A stretch of DNA of 64,000 bases, from positions 24,024,330 to 24,088,329 of the forward strand of contig CM067566.1 of assembly GCA_034336665.1 (NCBI GenBank), given 5' to 3'. Shown here in pieces: positions 11,901-25,047 of the stretch; the first letter of the stretch is position 1, and every line of letters starts with the position of its first letter. A program made the translations under genes and the position numbers. A model generated the notes under the pieces. That model was not told the DNA's origin. It worked only from the letters and a program-made list of their open reading frames with translations, and did not search any database. Origin of the DNA: Luscinia megarhynchos (lineage: Eukaryota; Chordata; Aves; Passeriformes; Turdidae).

Positions 11901-14900
11901 ACAATGAGTAGATTTGACCTAATTCCTGTGTTCCTATTCTAACAGTTACACAGGTTTTAATTATTTCCAGTATCATGCATTCATCCAGTAAGAGACTGAC
12001 GAGCAGACACTGCTGATCTTATTTAATCCTAATTTTAGCTAAATCATACACAAATCTGCCTATCCCTTCCTTGATGACTCCCCCACCACCACCACCCCAG
12101 GCAGACCTGTCTCCAGCAGGAGCTGGTATTTGCTGTTGTCCTGTGGCTGCCTTTCAGTGTGGAGCTGGAGGCACCACTCACTGCCAGGGCACAGCTGGGG
12201 CTCTTCACAAACTTGCAGCACGCAGGGGAAAAGGGTGGCTACACCTCTTTGCAGAATAGGGGAATAATTATGAAAACCTCGAGTTCATTTTTGGACTCGT
12301 TGGAGATATGTAGAAAGCAGAGAATCTGAAGAAGGAAGGAAAGATAAAAAAGAGAACATGGAGGGGCAGTGCTGCTGCTAACTTCAAAATCTCAAAAAAA
12401 TTCTGTACATTTGCTCAAAACTGAATGAAGTAGACACATAGTTTGGACCAAAACCATAACTGAAGGTATGGGTTCTTTTCTCTTGCTGCTTTTTGTTCTT
12501 TAGATTATTTTCACTGTTTCTCCACTGTTGTTGTGAATTTGAGTCTTCCATAGACAGGTGACTTCTAAAGCAGTCTGAATGAATGTGATGTGAAAGCTGG
12601 AAAATAGCTGTTTAGAGGAGTCTAATATTATTTTTCCAGTTGCTGCAAGCGTAACTCTCAACTACTTTGTCCTGTTTATTTTAAAGTCTGCTTGTATATA
12701 TAGGCTTATACACACGTGTAATTTTTGCTCTGTTTTAGACTTTCTGGATTCATAATTGCTGCATATCTGAATCCCAGTATTGACTACATCATGATTAAAA
12801 TTTAATATTTTACTATTAGTCAGCCATACACTGTGTCCATTTTCAAAGTGATGAAATTGCAAAATGAATAGACTTTTCCCTTGAAACAAAACCCTTTCCC
12901 TTTTATTGGCTATTTATATCAGACTTCTAGGCCTTCCACCTTTTTCCCTGTGGTCCTAAGTGCATTTCTTGGGAACCAGGTGTCACTCATCCTTAAAAAA
13001 ATACTTCACCTAGGATTGACCGTGCTTGGAAACTGAACATAAAGTATATAATTCCTGGGGTCACTTCCCTCAGGAAATGAAAAAATCTTCCTTTTTCCAG
13101 CTCTTTGGTTTTCAGACTGCCATTCTCACCCAGCGAGGTCACAGGACGAGAACTCCCCTGCTGAAAGCCTGCATATCCATCACAGTTATGTCCCTGCAGA
13201 TGCACCATTTTATTGCCTTGCTCTGGCATTTCCCTCTGCCTCCTGAGCTGTGCTCTCTTGGTTTTATTGTGTCAGGCACTGCCATCAACAGCAGCAATAT
13301 TCCAGCCATGACACAGGAAACAACCCAGCAGCCTGTGCAGCCATCATGAAAACATCACACAAGTAAAATCTACATAAACTGGGGCAGATGAGTCGTGAAT
13401 GTCTCTGGTCTGGCTATGATATGATGAAATACACTCTGTGAAGTGCAAGTGCCATTGCACAAGGGTGTTATTAATGCTAGTGGATGAAAATGGATATTTC
13501 TGACGATGAGAAATTTTCCACAGCTCTTTAAGGCAATTCTTGCTCTTACTACCCAACAGCCACTACAAGAATATGTTGCTGAAGAAAAAAAAGAAATTGT
13601 GTTCATTTTCATAGTTCTTCCCAATTTCCTAAAGCCTTCAACTAAATAAAACTTAGATGTCATTTTGTGGCTGAAATGATTTGACAGAATGCTTTTCTTG
13701 TTTTCTTGTTGGTGCCTTGGGTTTTAGCTTTTTAGGGGGGGGTTGATTTTTGTAGATTTCCTAAAAAAAATATATTTATTTAAATTCAAACAGATTTTGG
13801 TGAATGGAGACAGGTCAAAAATAATTTTAAAAACCAGCCTCCACATGCAGCTGTGGAAGAGTTTGCACAGGCAGGTTCATTATTCCTAGGTCACTACAGA
13901 TCAATAAAAGCCAATTCTGGTCAAGCAGTATCAGTTTTCTGTGTTACAGTGGCATTGTTAGGTAAATTATTGCTCATTTGTTTCTCTGAGGACTCTACCC
14001 TAAGGATCACTTCTATGGAGGACTAGGCACGTGCAAGGAAGTGAAAGAAAAAAACAAGTATTTTAAAAATAACAATTTCCCAAATAAAATAATTCCAATA
14101 GGGTAATCTTGTGAAACAGCAAATCTTGAATATGTTTGAGTGAACGTACTGTTCACTGCTCACAGCTCTGAGATAGTGGCTCATCTGAAACTTCAGATCT
14201 TCTTGTGGTGAGATGAGAGGTAAATGCTGTTTTTTTAAATGTTGGTCTACTGCTATTTGATGTTACATTTTTGATGTACAGGAAAATGAGGAGGAAAAGT
14301 ATCCATAGTTTACTTCCTTCACAAAAGATATTGTGAAGGCTGCTGAAAAAGTGATTTGTGATAAGCCTAAGAAAGCACACAGTAGTTTTAGGAATCTGTC
14401 ATATCTTAATATAAGAGCAATTTAGTAACAACAGTATGAACTGAAAATTGAAAAAAAAATCATCTACAATTTTCTATCCCTGCAGCTTTCTGTAAAATCT
14501 TTTAATCAAAGAAAGCACAGCAAAAAATTAGAAATTACATAAAGCCTGTTGTCTTAAGACACTGTATTTTCAAGATTGTCCTCTGTAAAGTTTTACCATA
14601 TATTCTTTATTTCTGAGAATATGCATCTGTGCTAACTGCTCACAGAGAAGTGCTTTAGTCCCTCAGAGCTTTCAGCCACATGAACAGGTAGATGAGGCAA
14701 CTGGGCATATGAAGGATACATACTCTGACCTACCATGAACTTTTTAGGGGGAACCTTGGGAAGTGCTGAGCTGTTTTGGTTTTTTTGGGGTTTTTTTTGA
14801 GAAATTTGTGTGTTAGGAAAAGGAACATTTTCCCTGCGTGCCTGTAAACCTCACAGATGCAGATTTCATATGCCAGCACTCTAGCTGAGCTGCTGGGAGA

Positions 14901-16354
14901 AACAGGCTGAGCCAGATCCTTGGAATAGGCTGCTTTATGGGGACTCAGTAGGAGTGACCACCTGGCCATTCAGGATGGATCCAAGCCATGCAGATGTTTT
15001 CTCTCACCTTGGATTTACACCAAGCACCATGCTCTGCAAGGGGAACAGCTCAGGCTCTCGGTTCTAGACTTGCCTTTCAGCTGTCTCACCGTGGGCTGTG
15101 AGCCAGGGCTGGTGGGGCAGGTTGCTCTCCAGCTGGGCTCACCATCCTCTGTCCTGAGCACAGCCCCAAGCCCAGGTGGACATTTCAAATCAGAGCTACA
15201 GCAGGCTGGCTGCATGGAATGAGAATCTGCTGGCACAAGGGCTGAGCAGGTTTGATCCTCCCCTGGAGTTACCCTTTGTGGGGCAGATACAACTTCAGGG
15301 TTAGAGAGGATCAACAAAAGGAGCTGAGGATGCTGTGAGTATATGAGTAAATCAGTTCAAACATTGCCTCTTACAGAAGAATTGAGCCTTACAGAAATTG
15401 TGCTTTGAAAAACATCTATACAGTATACAACAAAACCCCTACACTGTTTATGAGGGACAACCTCTTTATTATTTCCTCAGCCTGGATGTTTTTACTCCAT
15501 ACTGCATTTTGCACCATTATACTGGAACTCATATTTCATTAGCATTGCAGAGATTTGAAATCTCTCTTTAGTTATTTAGAACCTGAAAAACCCTTTTAAA
15601 TTTTAGACCTAAGAATCTGAAAACCATGTAAAGGAATAAAACCAGAACTGCATCTCACAAAATATTACTATGTTTCTGTAGTTTTTAAACTGAGCATCCC
15701 AAAGGGAGTCTCTATAATAGCCTTCATATAATAAGAAAAGAAAATAGCAACCATAAACCCCCTTACCTGTTAATGTATCTTCTATTGATCTTGCAAATAA
15801 GTTCATCAGAGAAATACAAAGTGTTTAAAGTGATTTCTGGGTAAAGCACTGCACACCCTCTTGCAGCATAAATGGTCCCTAAATAGGCATCTTTGAGAAG
15901 CAGCACAGAAAAATAACTCGTTAGGAAAACTATTTTAAAATAGTTTGTTTCTTTATTGAGGGAATGTGGTATTATTGCCCTAGAATGATTTAATTCACCC
16001 TAATTATATTCTGTTTGATATCTGCAGCTGCCTTGGAAGCAGGCTTCTGCTATGTAAATTCAAGAAATATTTCTCATCTCATTTGAAATCCCAAAGTACT
16101 CTAATTTTCAAAGGAATTTTAAGCTGATCTCCACTTATGTTCATTGAATTTTTCAGAGGAATATCAAAAGAGTAACTCAAATTTCTGAATCCTGTGACTT
16201 ATATAGACTATTCATCCTCAGCATACCTCATAAATGTATATACATGGAATGCAGTATGTATTTGCACTACAGTGTTAGAAAGTTATATAGAGGCATGATT
16301 TTATGTGACACCTTTGTTTTCAAATATTCATAAAGCAAATCAGTATAAATTGTG
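8956..16354. other. Non-coding sequence, nothing recognised
   Basis: No recognisable gene or transposon was found. Small features are a G-rich run (9,066-9,082), a short CCA triplet run near 12,078, and an eight-G run near 13,735. Two islands near 12.06-12.26 kb and 15.0-15.3 kb are richer in G and C but lack CpG density. Frames of up to about 107 codons appear on both strands without domains. The AT-rich block at 15.93-16.13 kb contains homeodomain-type TAATTA and E-box CAGCTG words, but such words are frequent by chance. Confidence 0.55.
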
Positions 16355-16390
16355 GGGTTTTTTTTCTTTTTTTTTCTTTTTTTTCTTTGA
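16355..16390 (+). repeat. Polypyrimidine tract, (T8-9 C)n
   Basis: Runs of eight or nine T separated by single C residues precede TTTGAATTTCAG. The tract could act as a splice-acceptor polypyrimidine tract. The sequence after the CAG is open in one frame for only about 24 codons and has no good donor, so I record it as simple sequence. Confidence 0.75.
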
Positions 16391-18394
16391 ATTTCAGTTT
16401 ACTTTAGAACAGATGTGAAGCTGTCTCTTCAGCAACTTTTTAACATAGTCATTAAACAGCACCATTTTGGTTGACATGGAAGAACCAAAAGAGGAAAAAT
16501 TTATGAAAAAAATAAATGTTTTATATGCATCCTTCAATGTCTTTGGCAGTAACTATCCTTGTTACAGTGCCACACTGCATAATACACATAATGATGATGT
16601 GCAGGAATTTTTAATTAAATATGTATTCATGGATGGCCACCAGAAATGGCAATCAGAAAACACTGGTATTTATTCTGGAATATTGCCATCAGTTCCAGGC
16701 AAGGTAGGAAAGTGAAAAACGTGGAGTGAAAAATCACAAGGACCTATAAAATCCATAAACACTCAATAAGTGATGGCTTCTTCCTCCTCTCTGCAAATTA
16801 CTACTCAACAAAACAGAGCAGTTTCCCTTCTTCTACTCTGAAGGAAAATGCCCCCCTTAGTAATCTTGGGAAGGGTTACAAATAGTTTGGAAACAAAAAT
16901 AGGGAAGTCAACTGCCTTCTTTCAAATAAAAATACCTTATAAAGACAGAATTCCAATCAGGGGTTAGAAATTTTAAAGTAAAAGCAGTTTTATGCTTTGG
17001 AGGTAGAAAATGGGCAGAATTTAGGCAGTGATTCAAAAGAAAAATTCACAGACTTTCATCCATAATTACTAAGGGAGTTTTTCAGATAAACTCCTTGGAA
17101 AACTCTAAGTCTTTTTTGATGCCACACCATCTTAAGAGGACTAACTAAACTGAACATGAGGAGTCTGAAAATGGGCACCTTCTACATTAATTCTGCCAAG
17201 AAGCCAGTTCATTAGACACAGTTTTAGACCATTCAGTGCTTCCCAGGTTCCTACTTCTCTATTCCCAAATCTCCCACACACTCTGTTATAGCCCATATGC
17301 ACAAAGGAACACCACAACCAAAAATAGGGCTGATCTTGTTCCTCTTTGAAAGAATTAAGTACAAGGGTTGGTCAATGAAAAGCTGCAATGATGTTAAGAT
17401 AGTCACCTGAATATCCTGAAGTTCTTTTGGGGACTGGAAACTTCCATTCACAAAGGAAGACATGAGAAATAATTTTAAAAATACTCATAATCTATAAATA
17501 AATGGTATATTGGGAAAACAGATTAAAGCTGGTGTATCTTAACTTTCACACAATTTAAAAAAAATAAACCTCATAAATTTTAAACACATGCAAGATTTTT
17601 CTTAAGGGAACATTTTGAAACTACAGTTAGGGATTGATCTGAAAGAACTATAACTCAGAATGCTGCCAAACTGTTTTAATGTACAAAGATTTCAGGATTC
17701 TGAATTAAAATAGTTTTCTGTCAACTTTTCAATAATTTCCCCCTCTCCTAAAGAAATGGGCATGAGTAAATGCCACTATACAAAAACACCTTTATTTTCA
17801 ATTGCAGGCAAAAGTGACAAAAGAATATGAGAAAATCTGTGGGAAAAAAATGGCATTTAACAAATGCAGTTTATTATTTTCCTGAATTATTACACTTCAT
17901 GGAGTGTGAGAAAGAGGAACTACAGAGATGTATGTGACCATAGAAACTGTGCCAACACATGAAAAGTCTTTGATATAATACCAGTAAAATAAGATCTTCA
18001 GGTGAGAGTTTGAATACCAGCAGCTAAGGATGTTCATCTTATGTCTAAATAAATGTTAGAATAGCAAACAAATGATAAAGACTTTACTTGCTAAAAAGCA
18101 ATTTCTACAGGAAACTAAAAGCAAAAAAATATTTTAAAGTTCCAATGGAAGCCTTTCACTTTTTGATTGTTTATGGTGATGACTTTCTCCAGCTTTCACA
18201 GATGTCTTCTATTCTTCACCACTTTTCCAAAACTATAGAAATTGGCCTTGAAAGGATGCCATCTATCTCTTTCAGCACCTTAGTTATCTTCCATTGGGTG
18301 CCATAGACTAGTTTATGTCAATATTTTCAAAGTAGTACTAAATAGATCCTTATTTACAACTAGTGGCTCTTCTTCTGGACTATTTTTTCCCTAA
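16391..18394. other. Non-coding sequence, nothing recognised
   Basis: This is unique AT-rich DNA. An 82-codon frame at 16,467-16,715 begins with TTG, shows no domain, and has no supporting splice or promoter context. No repeat family was recognised. Confidence 0.55.
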
Positions 18395-18462
18395 GCACAG
18401 GGCTCTAGAAGACCTTGTTGGTGAAGACTGAAACAAAGAAGGAATTGAGCATCTCAGCCCTA
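18395..18462 (-). mobile_element. CR1 LINE ORF2 fragment (between endonuclease and RT)
   Basis: Read on the minus strand, this short piece encodes RAEMLNSFFVSVFT followed by NKVF. This resembles the AEVLNAFFASVFT-like stretch found in CR1 ORF2 upstream of the reverse-transcriptase core. The CR1 motif is known from the family; the match is by eye and short. The fragment lies directly against a plus-strand CR1 piece, so the two copies are in opposite orientation. Confidence 0.55.
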
Positions 18463-18464
18463 CA

Positions 18465-18815
18465 CAGCATCCGAGGATGCATCAGGAAGAGGTTGAGTAC
18501 TGGGACTGTTTACTCTGGAAAAGGAAAAAACTTCCAGGGATCTTACTACTGTGTGTAGGTACCTGGTGGGGGTGGAGGGAATAAATAAGACACAGTCACT
18601 TTCTCCTTCATGCTGTACAGAGGCAGGACAAGAGACCACGGGCACAAACCAAAATACAAAAAATTTCGTTTAAGCTCTTTACTGTGAGGGTGGTTGAACC
18701 TTGGAGCACACTGCCCAAAGATGCAGTCACATTTCCATGGAGATGTTCAAACCTGACTGGATATGGCCCTGAACCCCCTGCAGTAGCTGATCCTGCCTGT
18801 GGCTCCATGTGTTGT
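18465..18815 (+). mobile_element. CR1 LINE, end of ORF2 and 3' UTR
   Basis: The sequence follows the CR1 3' region in order: a GGACTGTTTACTCTGG-type segment, the AGGACAAGAGA segment, the AAAATTTCGTTT and GAGGGTGGTTGAACCTTGGA segments, and a GGAGATGTTCAAACCTGACTGGATATGG segment given here in part only. The copy is diverged, has small indels, and stops before the usual octamer tail. It is 5'-truncated, as most CR1 insertions are. It is inactive. Confidence 0.85.
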
Positions 18816-21269
18816 ACCAGACGATTTATGGTGCAAACCTTCAAACCTCAACCAGTCTGAAATTGTGTGGGTCTGTGACAGACACTGGTTAATAAATTCA
18901 CATTCCCAGATATAATTACTAGAGTTTGTGATAATGCAATGTTCATGCATTTTTACTCTCATTTTCAACGTTTATAGATTTATGTTATATAAAAATAGAT
19001 GTATTAATCTATAGATATATGGGAATAAATAGACTGGAATGGCCACATGCTTAAGCATGTTTCCACAGAAAGGTGGATGATAGCATATGGACACTATCAG
19101 CATCTCCTTTAGAGAAAGAAAAGACAAGGCTTCTGCATAAAACTTAATTTAAAACATTTCTCAATCTGCTGCTCTCCAAGACCTTTCATCTGTGCACTTG
19201 TTCATGACTGCAGCATTCCAACACCTGATGTAAGGCAGGCAGGGATTTTTATTCAGGAGATATGTAAATTTTATGTTGATGAAGATTTTTACAGTGCATG
19301 TCTGGAGATGTCTGGCTTGTACTTTTCAAATTCCCATTGCAGACAGAGTCTTGCTGAGCAGAGTAGTCTGCTTTAATCTTGGGCTCAGCAATTTGCCAAG
19401 GATTACATGATTTAGACTGCATTCATAAGTAAATCAGGACCTGATGAAACCCTTTCACTTTATGCTACTTAGAGGAAGGAGGTAAAGGAGATCTTATGTT
19501 GTATGAAGTCCATATTTTTGGAAAGCTACGGGCAAAATTTTTACTATCTTTTGAAAAGTGTCCTATGACAGTGGTAGAGGGTAGTAAACAAGGTCTGCAG
19601 AACAGAGGTATGAGGAGAAAGCAGGTGAGGAAGATGCAGAGATGTCTGAAACATTTTTATTAAGATGTTTGTTGGGACAGCGGGAAATAAAGATGAAAAA
19701 ATATATTTTCAATAGGATTAAAAATCACATGGCATTCTTTGAAATTATTCATAAACAGCAGTAGGCATGGTGAAAATCATGGGTTTGGCTTTACACAAAA
19801 ACTATGCAAAAACAAACCAATTTGCAACAAATATGTCACAACAGGGGCAAACTGATGCTGGAAAAATTAACTTTTATTTGAAAAATTAAATCATACAAAC
19901 AGGTGCACACAATCTGTAGTATTAAAGTCACTGTATCATCTCTCTGTGGGACTTTTCTTCATGATTCATCAACCTTTCATAGGTATTTATATATATATAT
20001 AAATGATATATAGTACAATAGTTTGAAAAGATGGAAAGAAAATTTGTCAGAAATTAACAACTTAAAGCTGTGTGAGATGTCTGAGGTTTAAAGAATAGAG
20101 TTACTGACAGAATTCCAGCCTTGCAGAGCAGTGGGCAGCTGAGATGTTTTACCCTCTATGGAATGGGCATTAGCAACCAAAGACACTTTGCTGTGTTTTT
20201 AGTTGACTTTCTTGGCATCCCATAATGCCAGGATTGTCACTGCTTCTGGCAAGAGTTTTTTTTGAGCTGTACCATGGATTTTTATATATGACAAACTTTA
20301 TGGTCCTGTTGGTTCAGCCACTTGCTAGGGCAGCTGAAGTGCTGTGAGAATATTATGTGCTGCAGAATAAATTATTCTGTAGATGTCTGCATTTATTTTC
20401 AGTGAATAGCAGGGTTGATCAGTGGCACAAACTGATCTGTTCTGGAAATATGAAATAATATATACTTGGTAGCAAATGTGAAAGAAAAATACCACAACAC
20501 AGACCAACTCTGTGTACTCAACTCTTCTCTAAGATTGTTGTAGTTTCCTATACGTGACATTTTTGACAGTTTTGACTACTAGAAATTCTATGTGTTCCTG
20601 AAATATTTGGGTTTTGATTTAGCATGCTTTTGTCTTCTTTCTCAAACTATTCACCCGTTTTCTTTGATGATGGAAAGACCCTCTGCATAGTAGCCTGGCA
20701 AATATCTTAGGAGTTTTTGGCTTGTGCACAATATCCCACAGAAAGTAGTTCAATAGATTATTATGCAATTTGGTATTTGGTTCCAAATCTCTATAAAACC
20801 TATCAAGTCATATAAGTCAAACAAGATTTTTCAAGGAGCAAGAAAAGCATCTTGTCTGAGTGCAATTCAGATGACTTGATGGAATCAGGAGTTTCTCATG
20901 CAGTGCTTTAATGGCATATTAGCTAGGGATAACCTTGACAAAATTTGAAGTGTTTCAAATCTGAAATATATGATATGAGTCTGTTCTATCTGTCTACCCA
21001 GCTGGTCCTATCTTTGGTGTTCCTAAATAGTCTTGCTTTGTACCTCATTGTTGAAATGTCAATTTTCATTTTAGATATTTCTCTCAGGGTTCTGTACTAC
21101 CCTAACTCTCATTGGCCAGCTATCTAAAAGTAGATATTCTATAAATTCTACAGGCCATTTCTACAGAAAATTTCAATTTGCTGGCTCTCATTTCAAAATT
21201 GCTTGTTTTCTCTATAGGTCTAAGGGGGTATCAGGAGAAAGAGAAGCTTTGTGGTTCCATTAAGAGTCT
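18816..21269. other. Non-coding sequence, nothing recognised
   Basis: This is unique AT-rich sequence between two CR1 fragments. A short TA microsatellite lies near 19,986-20,003. No gene or further repeat was identified. Confidence 0.55.
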
Positions 21270-21385
21270 TCTCTGGAGGCATTCAAAGCCAGCTTGGATC
21301 AGGCTCTGGGTAACCTGGTTTAGTGGTGAATGGAATGGTCCCTTCCAACACTTAGCATTCTACAATTCTACAATTCTATGATTTT
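21270..21385 (+). mobile_element. CR1 LINE 3' end with octamer-type tail
   Basis: The piece starts in the TCTCTGGAGGCATTCAAAGC-type CR1 segment, passes the AACCTGGTTTAGTGG segment and the GGTCCCTTCCAACA segment, and ends in ATTCTACA/ATTCTATG units. These are the short 3' tail repeats characteristic of CR1, which lacks poly(A). An internal part of the 3' UTR is missing. It is a short, 5'-truncated, inactive copy. Confidence 0.88.
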
Positions 21386-23849
21386 CTAAACTATTTTCTC
21401 TGAGAGATAAGTAGCTACAACAGTATTTCCTGTCTTTCAATTTTTATATTTTATCAGTCTAAGGGACATAGGAACTGAGGTACCATTTTGAATGAAGCCA
21501 ACACAAGTGTGAATATTAAGGTACTTCAAATAATATTTTAAAGCATATTTTCAGTCATACAAACTTTCTTGCATATCGATAAAAATGGTGCTTTTGCTAA
21601 AAAATATATCAAGAAGTTGTGTTTTCCCAATATACAGGAATTCTTTGATACACTGCAGTCTCTCAAGACAAAATTTTAGGAAATCTGTGACTTATAAGAG
21701 TATGAGGGAAGTGACATAATTTGCAGTAAACATTGTGTGGTTTTAAAGACATACAAACTGTTCACTGCAGAAAGAAAACAGAAAGTGAGAATGCAGATAA
21801 CACTGAAAAATAATTTTGGAGGCAACTTTTATAACTGGTATTGAAACTAACAAAAAAAAAATTCAACTATCAATTAACAGAGACAAAAGCTGTTTAAGGA
21901 AGACTGTGATGTTGAATGACACTCAATTTGCCTGAATCTAAGCACAGCTGGGCTTGATAATACTGTAATAAATGTTGGTTTGGGTTATTTGTATAATGTC
22001 AACTCACATAGGTAACATTTTCATGTACATTTGCTCACATGCATGATTGCCAATACAAAGACTGAAGACAAAAGGAGGAATATAGAAAGCAAAAAATCCA
22101 TAATTTTTAAAAAAATTCACCCCTCATATAAACAGAAGTCTGAGCAGCCACAGCTATATTTAAAACAAATTAAGTAAAGACTGAAGAAAATATTGTTTTT
22201 CCTTCTTCAAGAAATACATTTGCATTCCTTCCCCTTTCAGATTTCCATTTAAAGAAATGCCATTTTAATTGGCATAATCTTTTGAAGCAGAGCCTTTGAG
22301 ACTTTTTGAACAATAACCAGTGGAACAGAGACAGAATGTGTAAATGTGAGCCACTTATTTTTCCTCAGTTAGCACCTAGTTTATTATACAGAGTATAGAA
22401 ACAAAAGCAGTTATGCAAAGGAAAAGCAGAATTTGTTGAAGGAACATATATTCCATTAATTTGCAGCAGACTATAGTTCATTAATTCCATTGAACTTTTT
22501 ATAATCTTCTGCTTAATTTCTCTTCTTTTTTTTTTCTCCTTTTTTTAAACTCCTGGTAATATAAATTCATTCTCTAGCCAGGGCTAAGAAGCTAAAAAGA
22601 TTTAGGTCATGATTAAATGCTCCAGTACCAATAACTATCAGTAGATGTAAACCTATGAAAAGGATTCAGTTTCTTAGTTAACTATGAAGATATCTGAGTC
22701 TACAGCCTTTTTTTATTCATTTTCAAGACATTCAGTGAAAATAGCACCATTCCATAATTTCTACATCTAGGAGGTGTAAATGTACACAGCCACTTCTGTC
22801 CTAAATTTGCACTAGGCACGAGCATGCTAGCCACTGTGAAGAAAATTGACTCTAACCCATCCAAAACCAGCACAATTGGATATCAAATAATGGCCTTGCA
22901 GTAAATGTATTTTCTTCAAGTAATCAAGAGTGAGGTGCTTGTCTGCTAAGGGTGGCCACTAAGTTGAAACAAGTTAAATTAAACAGAATGCCCAAAACTT
23001 AATCTTAGACTGATAAAATATCTATGTCTTCACATCTGTCACTGATAAGGACAGATCAAAATGACACTTATTCAGTTGTTACTACTGAATACAATTTCCT
23101 CAGTGTATTAAAATGGGGATAGTAAAATAAAGTAATAGATATATATATATAATTTAATAAAGCATAATTCTTTTAAATGGCTTAAGCTATTAAGATGGAA
23201 ATCAGAAACAAACATGATAAAAAACTGGCAACTCACATATTTAAACACATAGAAATTTCTAGCTGCATAAACAATCCTTTCATATGGGCCAACACATGCA
23301 CAGTAGATAGCATCTTAATCTTAGGTTACTTTTAAAGTCCAGAATAATAAAAGAAATTTGCAAGACTGAGATGCTTAAACACTACCATATATTGCTGACT
23401 CTAAAGTGGAAATAGCAGATATGGCAGCTACCCATTTTTAGAAAGCACAGGGGTATGCACATTTTCCACCCTAACTGATAACCCCTCTTCAGTCTGAAGG
23501 GAGTGTTTTTCTTCAAATTTCACTTCTTCCATATTCCCCAAATGGCTGAATCTGGGCCAGAGGATTCATGATGAAAGAAAGGGGCATGTGAAAAGATGAC
23601 TCCCAAGCTCCATGTGTAGGGTCATGACAACTCTGTGTTCAATTGCTTAATTTGTTTCTACATTTTCTAGATACAGATGCAGTATTAAAAATATAATCCT
23701 ATTGTAAACTCACAGTCCTGGTCATGCTCTGGCTTCAACAGGAGCTACTGTAGTATTACCAAAAATATGAAATCTGCATGGGTTGTTCAGCCTCTGCAGT
23801 CCTGATTAAAATAAAAGATTAGTTGGAGTAGGATGCATGGTGATTTCAT
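21386..23849. other. Non-coding sequence, nothing recognised
   Basis: AT-rich unique DNA with only short homopolymer and TA runs (for example near 23,139-23,151). The block at about 22.2-22.45 kb has the look of conserved non-coding DNA, but that impression cannot be tested from one sequence. Confidence 0.55.
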
Positions 23850-24010
23850 AAATTAAAATATTGTCAATATAATATTAATATTACAATTAATATAATATTA
23901 TTACAAATAATATAATATAAATAAGAGTATAATCTATATAAGTATATTATAGAGATAATATTTGTATAAATAATTTATATTATTATTAATATAATATAAA
24001 ATATATTACT
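23850..24010. repeat. AT-only low-complexity tract with palindromic potential
   Basis: About 160 bases consist almost only of A and T, built from recurring ATAATATTA, TAATATAATATTA and TATATTA words that are self-complementary in places. The tract is expected to melt or extrude hairpins easily. No transposon signature is visible. Confidence 0.85.
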
Positions 24011-25047
24011 AGCTCTTCACATATAGCAAGAAATGGATTCAAAGCACCTTGCTTTTTTTTTTTCTTTAATAGCAATTGTCACTGGGCTTCTGCCATGAAA
24101 AGTTTTACTGGAAAAAAAACTTCCATGAGCACAACTTGTGAGAAATGCTGATGAGATGCAGATGCAGCCCTTGCTTGACCTAGGAGACCTCCAGATATAT
24201 TTTATGGGGATTAGCTAGCTGTACCTCAGCCTTGAGGATTTATGAGTGTTGCCTAGGAACAATTCTGTTTATTTATTTCAGTGCATACTCAGTCATTAAA
24301 ACAAGTCGCTGGCAGCTAGAAAGAAAAAGTTTTCAGATTACTAGTGATGCACTCTCAAGAGATGGAGTGGATCCCTAGCCATAATTTTTAGTGCTGTGCA
24401 TTGTGCAACTCCTTTCTCTTGTAGGCTATGAAAATATTTTCTTTGAAATTTAATGGTTTTGTCTCTATGAGTCTGCATGGAATTTTTCTACAGTTTTCTA
24501 TTCTTTTTTTATGTCTCAGTGGATGTCATCAAGGAGGCAGAATACACTTTTTTATTTGATCAACCTTCCCAAAGCCTTTGCTTGGTTTCCTCTTTCCCCC
24601 TGCTCTCAGCTCTCCTGTTTAGGTACTCTTCCTTGAGAGTGCCATCTAAGCTCATTCTTTACCTGCAATGATTTATCAGCAGCTCTAACACCTTTAAGAT
24701 ATAGAGAGTACACAGAAAACATACTAATGGGAGGAAAAAAAGGAGAAGGACATAACAGAAACACCCAGAGACTTTGGAAAATATTCTAAAGTAAAACTAG
24801 GCAAAAAAAAAAATATATATATATATAATTCCTAGAGGAAAATAACATGTCTGGGAGAAAATTATACAGAAAGGAACACAGATAGACTCTCGCAAAGAGA
24901 TCTGCCTCTGATACATCTGTCAGATCTTGTTTCTTGCAATCTTATATCTTGCAGGTTCAGGAGAAGCACAGTGTTAATGAACTCAGGTGGAAGAGGAGGG
25001 TTGTCCAAGCCCATGAGTGTGGAAGAAGTCTATCTATCTAAATATCT
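24011..25047. other. Non-coding sequence, nothing recognised
   Basis: Unique AT-rich DNA with a T-run at 24,053-24,063 and a poly(A)/TA tract around 24,803-24,828. No gene or known repeat was recognised. Confidence 0.55.

Noticed and set aside
17808..17886. Exon after TTTTCAATTGCAG
   Set aside because: The frame is open for only about 25 codons, there is no donor, and the peptide is lysine-rich as expected from AT-rich DNA.
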